A DNA stretch of 64,000 nt from assembly GCA_000403255.2 (NCBI GenBank), contig KE159597.1, forward strand, positions 1 to 64,000. Reading direction: 5' to 3'. Positions within the stretch are counted from its first letter, which is position 1. Each line of letters opens with the position of its first letter. This document shows positions 57,484-64,000 of the stretch, one piece after another. The position numbers were made by a program, and so were the translations under genes. The notes under the pieces are model-generated. The model was given only the letters and a program-made list of their open reading frames with translations, was not told the DNA's origin and made no database searches. Source of the stretch: Lachnospiraceae bacterium 3-1. GTDB lineage: Bacteria; Bacillota; Clostridia; Lachnospirales; Lachnospiraceae.

Positions 57484-59187
57484 ATGAAGAAACCATTACC
57501 AATAGGTGTTGATAATTTTGAAAAAATCGTAACAGACGGTTATTACTATATCGATAAAACTATGTTAATTAAGGAGTTACTGGATTTAAAGGGGGAAGTA
57601 AATTTGTTTACCCGTCCAAGGCGTTTTGGGAAGACGTTAAACTTGAGTATGCTCCGATATTTTTTTGAGGATACAGGGGATGAAAAAGCAAATGAACGGA
57701 ATAAAAGTCTTTTTCAGGGAATGAAGATTATGGAAGCCGGGGAAAGCTGCACCGATCAGATAGGAATGTATCCTGTGTTCGAACTCACATTGAAATCGGC
57801 GAAACAGGAAGACTACGATATGGCTGCATATATGATACAAAATGCGGTCAGCGTGGAATTTGAACGGCACAGACATATTGTAGAAGGAGAAAAAGAATAT
57901 CTTTCCGCTAGAGAGTATGAACAATATACCGTTATTGCGGAAGGAAAAGCAGAGGAAAAAACGCTAAGAAATTCTCTGCAGTTATTTTGTCAATGCATGT
58001 ATAAGATTACAGGTAAGAAGACGGTTATTCTGATTGATGAGTACGATGTACCGCTGGAAAGCGCATATTTCAGCGGCTTTTATGATAAAATGACTGGCTT
58101 TATCCGGTCGTTGTTTGAAGCGGCTTTAAAGTCGAATCAGTATTTACAGTTTGCAGTTATTACCGGATGTCTGCGGATCTCAAAGGAGAGTATATTTACG
58201 GGATTGAATCATCTGAAGATCATATCTATATTCGATCAGAGATATAGTGAGCATTTTGGCTTCACAGAAGCGGAAGTGCGGCAGATGATGGCTTACTATG
58301 GCGTAGAGAGCCGCTTTTCGGTTATGAAAGAATGGTATGATGGATATGCATTTGGCAATACAGAGGTTTATAATCCGTGGAGTGTGATCAATTTTATGTA
58401 TGATTTATATGCGGATGTTAATGCATTTCCCCGTCCTTATTGGATCAATACCAGTTCCAATGATATAATTAAGGCTCTGGTTGCAAGAGCCGACCGGGAA
58501 ATGAAAGGGCAGATTGAAACGCTTTTAAGCGGCGAAACCTTAGATATTCAGGTGCATGAAGAAGTTACCTATGAGGATATGCACAGTAATCAGGAGAGCC
58601 TGTGGAATTTTCTTTATTTTACAGGATATCTGACAAAAGAAAGAGAATATTTTAAAGGAAAATATACTTTTTTGAAGGTACGGGTTCCCAACATAGAAGT
58701 TATGACTATTTATGAAAATACGATAATGAATTGGATGAAAGATGCCATAAAGAAAGAAGATTTTCGTGATCTGTACCAAGCCATGGAAGACGGAAATGCC
58801 CAGAGGATGGAGGATATTTTGAATGGGCAGCTTTTTCGCACAATCAGCTTCTATGACAGTGCAGAAAACTTTTATCATGGATTCCTGGCAGGCATATTAA
58901 GCCAGAGTGAAAATTATCTGGTGAAATCTAACCGGGAATCCGGGAACGGGCGGTCAGATATTATGGTGAAAAGCCCGTCTCTCCGGGGGCGTTCCTTTGT
59001 TCTGGAGTTAAAGGTATCTGATTCCATTGATGATTTGGAGAATGATGCAGAGAAAGCCTTACAGCAGATTTATGATAAAAAATATATGGAAGAGCTTAAG
59101 GAAGAAGGATATCGGAACATAGATTGTTATGGGATATCGTTTTATCGGAAAGACTGTGAGGTAAGGTTTGGAAAACAGAGGAATTGA
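57484..59187 (+). CDS. AAA-ATPase-like protein with C-terminal PD-(D/E)XK nuclease domain (copy 2)
   Basis: A 567-residue paralogue of the protein at 8386-10080, alike from end to end: [20 protein letters not shown] at 43-51, [30 protein letters not shown] and YWINTSSND. The nuclease core is kept: Asp492 in RSDIMVK and Glu508-x-Lys510 in VLELKVS. The spacing of core residues is almost the same in both copies. GTG at 57481 is in frame, but the ATG at 57484 lies 8 nt after AGGAGG. It is transcribed alone. Confidence 0.9.
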   Translation: MKKPLPIGVDNFEKIVTDGYYYIDKTMLIKELLDLKGEVNLFTRPRRFGKTLNLSMLRYFFEDTGDEKANERNKSLFQGMKIMEAGESCTDQIGMYPVFELTLKSAKQEDYDMAAYMIQNAVSVEFERHRHIVEGEKEYLSAREYEQYTVIAEGKAEEKTLRNSLQLFCQCMYKITGKKTVILIDEYDVPLESAYFSGFYDKMTGFIRSLFEAALKSNQYLQFAVITGCLRISKESIFTGLNHLKIISIFDQRYSEHFGFTEAEVRQMMAYYGVESRFSVMKEWYDGYAFGNTEVYNPWSVINFMYDLYADVNAFPRPYWINTSSNDIIKALVARADREMKGQIETLLSGETLDIQVHEEVTYEDMHSNQESLWNFLYFTGYLTKEREYFKGKYTFLKVRVPNIEVMTIYENTIMNWMKDAIKKEDFRDLYQAMEDGNAQRMEDILNGQLFRTISFYDSAENFYHGFLAGILSQSENYLVKSNRESGNGRSDIMVKSPSLRGRSFVLELKVSDSIDDLENDAEKALQQIYDKKYMEELKEEGYRNIDCYGISFYRKDCEVRFGKQRN

Positions 59188-59223
59188 TTGTAGGATAAGG
59201 GCTAAAATTGAGATGGTGAAGGG

Positions 59224-59259
59224 AATCCTCAGGAGAATTAGAATCCCCTGGGGATTTTT
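59224..59259 (+). terminator. Terminator after AAA/PD-(D/E)XK copy 2
   Basis: AATCCTCAGG with CCTGGGGATT, loop of 13 nt, then TTTTT. Confidence 0.8.
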
Positions 59260-59544
59260 CATGGAAAAGAGTGAAAGATGAGAGAAAGGATGCTATAATA
59301 GTTAAAGGCAGTATACTGGAGCAAAAGGCAGGGATATGGTTTGGAATATACCTGAATCCGTGAGCCTTGCCACAAATTATTTTCTGTAACCCCATATAAT
59401 TCCGGCACTTATACGTTATTTTACCGGATTGATTTTTTCACCCGCCAGGTGAAAAAATCAGAGCATTTTGTTTTGCTTATGGTATACTGGAATCAGAAAA
59501 ATATTTAGTTCCGGAGGTCACCATAAGAAAAAATTTTTCGCAAA

Positions 59545-59628
59545 AAAACCTCCCATTTTATGGGAAAATGCGAGATAATAGAATTAACCACAAAGCTATT
59601 TTTTCGCACACCCATAAAAGGAGGTTTT
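59545..59628. repeat. Inverted repeat enclosing a ribosome-binding site
   Basis: AAAACCTCCCATTTTATGGG (59545-59564) pairs with CCCATAAAAGGAGGTTTT (59611-59628), with a 2-nt bulge. The right arm contains AAAGGAGG, followed by ATGAAGCAAGAATAA, a four-codon frame. A folded transcript would hide the ribosome site. The gap 59188-59889 contains this, a terminator, a promoter and one more palindrome, but no gene that I can support. Confidence 0.65.
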
Positions 59629-59711
59629 ACAATGAAGCAAGAATAAAAATCACAAGAAAAGAAGCCAGGAATGGCTTTGTGAGACAGGGAAAAACGGGTA
59701 TGAGATAGAGG

Positions 59712-59741
59712 TTGACAATCAGGAATGGTAACTTTTATAAT
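59712..59741 (+). promoter_or_regulatory. Promoter of the chemoreceptor gene
   Basis: -35 TTGACA (59712-59717), 18-bp spacer, -10 TATAAT (59736-59741). Confidence 0.75.
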
Positions 59742-59774
59742 AGTTATGAAATAGCAAGAACGGTTGGATATGTG

Positions 59775-59824
59775 AATCCCAAATGATTCATACAGAGCTA
59801 TCACTGTATGAATCATTTGGGATT
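59775..59824. promoter_or_regulatory. Perfect 21-bp inverted repeat in the chemoreceptor leader
   Basis: The arms 59775-59795 and 59804-59824 are perfect reverse complements (core ATGATTCATACAG / CTGTATGAATCAT), with loop AGCTATCA. It lies between the promoter and the ATG at 59890. No T run follows, so it is more likely an operator or a leader stem than a terminator. Confidence 0.7.
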
Positions 59825-59889
59825 GGCTGAGTAGTTCATATTTTTGGCCGTGAAAGCAGGAGGGAACATTTAAGGAGGTAACATGTAAA

Positions 59890-61863
59890 ATGAAAAGCAT
59901 TCGAACTAAAATCACCGTATGTCTTATTTTGACTGTTATAATTGGATTGGTTGCATCTGGAGTTTCAAGTATTATGCTAAATTATAATAGTACCATGTCC
60001 ACAGTAGAGCAGATGATGAGCCAGACAGCAGTTTTGGCGGCAGGACGTGCGCAACAGGAGCTGGAAGTATATAAGAATGTTGTTATGGAGGTGGGATGCA
60101 TCCCAGAATTGTCCAATCCAGAAGTGTCGGTAGAAGAAAAACAGACCATTATCGATGGGCGTGTTTCCATGCATGATTTTCAGAGAGGAAATATTATTGG
60201 TGCAGACGGCATTAGTATTTTTGATGGAAATGATTATTCAGACCGTGAATATGTGCGTCAGGCTATGGAGGGAAATGTTTTTGTATCAGAACCGTTAATC
60301 AGTAAGGTTACGGGAGAATTGTCTATTATGGTAGCCGCGCCTTTGTATGCAGAAGGAAACTATGGGAAATCCATTGTGGGTGTTGTATATTTTGTTCCCC
60401 ATGAAACTTTTTTAAATGATATTGTATCAGCGATTCAGCTTGGTGAAAATAGCAGAGCTTATATGATTAATAAGTCGGGTGGAACGATTGCGGATATCAC
60501 CCTTGATACAATTACAGTTCAAAACATAGAAGAGGAGGCCAAGAGTGATTCTTCACTGAAGGAGCTGGCGGCGATTCATGCAAAGATGCGTCAGGGAGAA
60601 AATGGTTTTGGAAGCTATACAAAGGGAGAAGATAAAATGTTTGCGGCCTACGCTCCAGTATTGGGTACCGATGGCTGGAGTATTGCAGTGACTGCGCCAC
60701 AGATTAATTATCTGGCATCCACACGGGATGCAATGGTCATCAATATTGCTGTGATTTTGGCTTCGATCTTTATTTCTGTGATTGTTGCTTTATTACTGGC
60801 TATTAATATTGGCAGACCGATGCAGGCTTGTGTGAAACGGATGAAGCTTCTGGTGGATGGGGATTTAGATACGCCCATGCCTAAGGTTTCCAACAAGGAT
60901 GAAACAGGCGTGCTTGTCAGATCAACGGAGGCTCTGGTGGAAGGATTGCGCATTGTGATCAATGACATTAGTTATTTGTTGAACGAGATGGCAAATCAGA
61001 ACTTGGATGTTCATACAAAGCATGAAGATGTGTATGTTGGCAGTTTTCAGAATATTTTGGTTTCCATGCGCAATATGAGGATTGAATTGAGCAATGCTAT
61101 GCGTCAGGTCAATCATTCCGCAGAGGAAGTGGCCAATGCCAGCCATCAATTATCTTCAAGTGCGCAGACACTTAGCCAGGGGACTGCAGAGCAGGCAGGA
61201 TCAGTACAGGAATTGGCAACGCGGATCAGTGTCATTTCCGAGGAGGTGAAGGATACTGCAGACGGAGCGTTGGATGTCAGAAGTCAGACCCACCAGACTG
61301 GTAAAGAAGTTTTCTTGTGTAACCAGAAAATGCAGAATCTGATTGAGGCTATGGAGAAGATTCAGGCCAGTTCAGAAGAGATTGAAAAAATTCTTAAAAC
61401 CATAGATGATATTGCGTTCCAAACAAATATACTTGCCCTGAATGCGGCAGTGGAAGCGGCCAGAGCTGGCAGAGCTGGAAAGGGATTTGCTGTGGTTGCG
61501 GAGGAGGTTCGCAATTTAGCTGGAAAATCTGCACAGGCGGCGCAAAATACATCAGAGCTTATTGAGAATTCTACGGATGCAGTACATATGGGAACAGGAA
61601 TTGCAAAAAATACAGCAGATGTTCTGCTGGGTGTTGTAAATAGTATTCAGTCTGTGGTTGATGCCATTGACCATATTGCAATAGTCTCTAACGAGCAGTC
61701 ACAGTCGGTTGAGCAGGTTTCAGAGGGAATCAACCAGATTTCCGTTGTTGTACAGAGCAATAGCGCGACTGCGGAAGAAGGCGCCGCTGCAAGTGAACAG
61801 CTTTCCGCTCAGGCTGCTTGTTTGAAGGAATTGGTGGACCAGTTTACCTTAGCTTCAGAATAA
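59890..61863 (+). CDS. Methyl-accepting chemotaxis protein with dCache sensor
   Basis: A 657-residue transmembrane chemoreceptor. Membrane segments near 9-31 and 280-302 enclose a dCache domain (with [42 protein letters not shown] and [18 protein letters not shown], a lactate/amino acid-type Cache pattern). A HAMP domain (about 303-355) and the signalling domain follow, with tip [20 protein letters not shown]. The ATG follows AAGGAGG. It differs clearly in the sensor from the receptor at 54950-56980. Confidence 0.95.
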   Translation: MKSIRTKITVCLILTVIIGLVASGVSSIMLNYNSTMSTVEQMMSQTAVLAAGRAQQELEVYKNVVMEVGCIPELSNPEVSVEEKQTIIDGRVSMHDFQRGNIIGADGISIFDGNDYSDREYVRQAMEGNVFVSEPLISKVTGELSIMVAAPLYAEGNYGKSIVGVVYFVPHETFLNDIVSAIQLGENSRAYMINKSGGTIADITLDTITVQNIEEEAKSDSSLKELAAIHAKMRQGENGFGSYTKGEDKMFAAYAPVLGTDGWSIAVTAPQINYLASTRDAMVINIAVILASIFISVIVALLLAINIGRPMQACVKRMKLLVDGDLDTPMPKVSNKDETGVLVRSTEALVEGLRIVINDISYLLNEMANQNLDVHTKHEDVYVGSFQNILVSMRNMRIELSNAMRQVNHSAEEVANASHQLSSSAQTLSQGTAEQAGSVQELATRISVISEEVKDTADGALDVRSQTHQTGKEVFLCNQKMQNLIEAMEKIQASSEEIEKILKTIDDIAFQTNILALNAAVEAARAGRAGKGFAVVAEEVRNLAGKSAQAAQNTSELIENSTDAVHMGTGIAKNTADVLLGVVNSIQSVVDAIDHIAIVSNEQSQSVEQVSEGINQISVVVQSNSATAEEGAAASEQLSAQAACLKELVDQFTLASE

Positions 61864-62000
61864 GTGCCATAGGGAATGGAAGGATATTTAACCGCCGGAG
61901 TAATAGAAGAAAAAAGAAAGTACAATTTATGAAAAAGCAGGAAAATTATTATGGAGAGAACAGGACTATTTTCTATTCTGCAATCATATGTTAGAGAAAC

Positions 62001-62216
62001 GTGAAAGAAAAGCAGAACGGGGAGGTGGTTCTGATTTCCAGAAATCAGAAATTGAATTTTCGTTTCCATAATCCAAATAAGCCCGAGGATACGGCTGATT
62101 ACATACTTAAGATTTTTATGGAGGTAAATCAGAAAAAATTTGACCAGATTTTGCAAGAGAGAAAATTAAAATGTACGAATAGAAAAGGACAGGAAAAGGA
62201 CCGCTGCATTGTGTAG
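62001..62216 (+). CDS. Small hypothetical protein
   Basis: 71 codons from GTG 62001 (ISRNQKLNFRFHNPNKPEDT, ADYILKIFMEVNQKKFDQIL). A 17-codon frame starting at ATG 61951 ends in GTGA overlapping the GTG, so coupled translation is possible. A GTG at 62025 preceded by GGGGAG is another start. Its stop lies within the hairpin of the following terminator, which is odd for a native end and suggests the C-terminus may be truncated. I do not recognise the family with confidence. It lies between a chemoreceptor and a recombinase. Confidence 0.5.
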   Translation: MKEKQNGEVVLISRNQKLNFRFHNPNKPEDTADYILKIFMEVNQKKFDQILQERKLKCTNRKGQEKDRCIV

Positions 62217-62226
62217 CGGTTTTTTA
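62200..62226 (+). terminator. Terminator overlapping the end of the small ORF
   Basis: ACCGCT, loop GCATTGTGT, AGCGGT, then a T6 run. It overlaps the stop codon of the small ORF. Confidence 0.75.
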
Positions 62227-62410
62227 TTCTATAGGAAAGACCTTGTCATGCTAATGCGTGAAAGTGTCTTCCTATAGAATAAAAAATAATATGCGCACTC
62301 GTGCAAATAGAAGATGTCACTGTGTGACCGCACTCGGCGCAGCAAATCGTCCAAGTCCCTCATGAATGAGGGATTTAGGGAGCCCCAGCGGACTTGTCCG
62401 CTTTGTTCTC
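62227..62410. repeat. Composite interspersed repeat (module A + module B)
   Basis: Module A (62227-62279): TTCTATAGGAAAGAC pairs with GTCTTCCTATAGAA, with inner TCATGC/GCGTGA. Module B (62290-62410) contains ATGCGCACTCGTGCAAATAG, GATGTCACTGTGTGACCGCA, CCCTCATGAATGAGGG and AGCGGACTTGTCCGCTTTG. It is nearly the same as 5191-5311 throughout; the differing bases in the last hairpin change on both sides (GTGGG/CCCAC there, GCGGA/TCCGC here), so pairing is kept. Confidence 0.88.
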
Positions 62411-62475
62411 TTAATGAGGCTAGGGTGTCAAAAGCACCCGAATCTTAATATCAAATAAACAGAAAGGAACAATCT

Positions 62476-64000
62476 ATGAATGTAGCAGCATATTGTCGAG
62501 TTTCTACCGATAAATCCGATCAGCTTAACAGTCTGGAAGCGCAAAAGAAATTTTTTACGGAATATACCGAAAAGAATGGACATAATCTTGTCCGTTTATA
62601 TGCAGATGAGGGAATATCTGGAACAAAAATCAAGAACCGAAAAGAATTTCTAAGACTTATGGGTGATGCACAGCAGGACTTATTTGATATGGTAGTGGTA
62701 AAGGATATTTCTAGATTTGCCAGAAACACAGTAGATTTGTTGCAAAGCATAAGGACTTTAAAGGCATTGGGAATAGAGACAACCTTTTTAACTGCAAATA
62801 TGACGGTTTTGGGACAGTCTGAATTTGTCCTGACGATATTCGGGGCTCTGGCACAGGAGGAAAGCGCCAACACCTCAAAACGTGTGAAATTCGGCAAGAA
62901 ACTGAATGCAGAAAAAGGACGTGTTCCTAATTTTGTGTATGGATATGACAAAACCAATGGAGATTATTTTAATCTTGAAATCAATCAGGAAGAAGCAAAA
63001 ATTGTTTGTCAAATATATGACTGGTATATCAGGGAGGGATACGGCGCATCTAAAATTGCCAATATGCTCAATGAGAAAGGTTTAAAAACTAAGCGCAACT
63101 GTAACTGGAGCCAGAATGCAATCTGCCGGATTCTTACCAATGAACTGTATACCGGAAAAATTATAAATGGAAAGCAGGAGGTTACAGATTTTCTTACCAG
63201 TAAGAGGGAAAATAAGGATGAATCAGAATGGATGGTGACAGAAAGAGAGGATTTGCGTATTATTGGGCCAAAACAGTTTGCCCGGGCACAGGAAATTTTG
63301 CATGGACGTCGCGCTGCATTTCAGGTAAAGCATGAACGTCAAAGCAATAAATATCTGTTCAGTACTTTAATCAAATGTAAGGAATGCGGATGGTCATTCC
63401 GGCGTACTGTCCGTACCTACCAAAACACATATATTCGATGGGTGTGTTCTGGACATAATGGAAAGGGTGCAAAAAGCTGTCCCAATGCAATAACCATGGA
63501 TGAAGATAAACTAATACAGGCATTGGAAGAATATTTCACTGAATTATTAAAGAAAAAGAAAAACGTAATCAATCGTGTGGTGAAAGAATTTACAAAGGTA
63601 TACAAAGCCAAGGACGATAATGAAAATTACGAAAAGGAATTAAACGCCCAGCTTGCTAAGATGAAAAAAATGCGTCAGAAATATATGGATATGTATACTG
63701 ACGATTTAATTAGCCGTCAGGAATTGAATGATAAAATTGGAGGTATGAAATCAGAAATAGAGCGGCTGGAGAATGATTTGAAATTGGTGGGAAACAATCT
63801 TGACAAAGGAGAACAGTTGGAAGAGCTTTTAAAGAAAACTTTTGGGACAATTGAGGATGTAACCTCCGTTGGTGACATGACAAATGAACAGCTCAAACAG
63901 ATTGTAAAGAAAATAGAAGTAGACAAGGAAGGAAACGTAGATATTTATTTGAGCCTGTTTGGGGAGTTAGGACTGGAGGAGTCTGTGCTGCTTGTAGAGT
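62476..64000 (+). CDS. Large serine recombinase (partial, runs off the right edge)
   Basis: At least 508 residues of a site-specific recombinase. The N-terminal resolvase domain (about 1-145) has the nucleophile Ser10 in AAYCRVSTDK, and VVKDISRFARNTVD, LTANMTVLGQSEFVLTIFGALAQEES. A recombinase domain (about 165-270; GYGASKIANMLNEKGLKTKR) and a zinc-ribbon domain with CKECGWSFRR and Cys further on (about 295-335) follow. Then comes a coiled coil (about 360-440). This is the phage/transposon integrase type. The ATG follows GAAAGGAAC. No stop is reached by 64000. It suggests an integrative element extending to the right. Confidence 0.93.
   Translation, partial: MNVAAYCRVSTDKSDQLNSLEAQKKFFTEYTEKNGHNLVRLYADEGISGTKIKNRKEFLRLMGDAQQDLFDMVVVKDISRFARNTVDLLQSIRTLKALGIETTFLTANMTVLGQSEFVLTIFGALAQEESANTSKRVKFGKKLNAEKGRVPNFVYGYDKTNGDYFNLEINQEEAKIVCQIYDWYIREGYGASKIANMLNEKGLKTKRNCNWSQNAICRILTNELYTGKIINGKQEVTDFLTSKRENKDESEWMVTEREDLRIIGPKQFARAQEILHGRRAAFQVKHERQSNKYLFSTLIKCKECGWSFRRTVRTYQNTYIRWVCSGHNGKGAKSCPNAITMDEDKLIQALEEYFTELLKKKKNVINRVVKEFTKVYKAKDDNENYEKELNAQLAKMKKMRQKYMDMYTDDLISRQELNDKIGGMKSEIERLENDLKLVGNNLDKGEQLEELLKKTFGTIEDVTSVGDMTNEQLKQIVKKIEVDKEGNVDIYLSLFGELGLEESVLLVE

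Overview
The window reads as chromosome of a low-to-mid GC, Gram-positive, spore-forming anaerobe of the Lachnospiraceae (Clostridium cluster XIVa, Blautia / Mediterraneibacter-like). The signs are strong AGGAGG Shine-Dalgarno sites, a CIRCE-controlled clpB, a SpoIIID fragment, FtsEX beside an S41 protease, CvfB, a YjfB-type small protein, a GH36 alpha-galactosidase with an AraC regulator, and a thiamine salvage operon under a TPP riboswitch. I cannot name a species from this alone. Most genes are on the + strand.

Layout. 1-2.1 kb: an FtsX-type ABC permease gene split by an IS4-superfamily insertion with a perfect 9-bp target duplication. 2.2-5.1 kb: clpB. 5.1-8.3 kb: a composite repeat, then a glycosyltransferase, a papain-like hydrolase and a flippase-like membrane protein. 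8.4-10.1 kb: an AAA-ATPase/PD-(D/E)XK protein, with a paralogue at 57.5 kb. 10.2-13.6 kb: a sigma factor, membrane protein and ABC transporter operon. 13.6-14.3 kb: a 701-bp imperfect palindrome with no gene. 14.4-25.1 kb: a degenerate receiver protein, a class A PBP, an iron alcohol dehydrogenase, a YigZ protein, tRNA-Gln, a thioesterase-cvfB-CPBP operon, a YjfB-like small gene and a secreted NlpC/P60 hydrolase. 25.2-25.7 kb: an IS1182 remnant and a DnaA-box cluster. 26-34 kb: a TagA-like protein, a YitT protein, a CdaR-like regulator, ftsEX-ctp, and a FIST sensor with a soluble chemoreceptor. 34-38.7 kb: a MITE-like element, the TPP riboswitch and thiC-W-M-E-D. 38.7-45.7 kb: a lipoprotein, a double Nudix protein, a DNA glycosylase, and AraC with alpha-galactosidase and a YczE-like protein. 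45.7-51 kb: an accessory island with an IS1182 remnant, a GC-rich MalT/LuxR-like regulator, a sortase-anchored surface protein and decayed coding fragments. 51-57 kb: deoC, an exonuclease-zinc ribbon protein, topB and a chemoreceptor. 57-64 kb: truncated spoIIID, the second AAA/PD-(D/E)XK gene, another chemoreceptor, and a large serine recombinase that runs off the right edge and probably marks a mobile element.

The most unusual signals lie outside the genes. They are (i) the 701-bp palindrome at 13625-14325, where perfectly paired blocks of 13-23 bp alternate with unpaired blocks of matched length; (ii) an interspersed hairpin repeat built around CTATAGGAAAGACCTTGTC, present in several copies and often next to truncated genes; (iii) a 196-bp MITE-like palindrome with an 8-bp target duplication beside the thiamine operon promoter; and (iv) a cluster of four consensus DnaA boxes without dnaA or a visible strand switch. 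Several genes also look like incomplete or remodelled family members: the SpoIIID fragment, the receiver without its phosphoacceptor, the TagA-like protein and the double Nudix protein.
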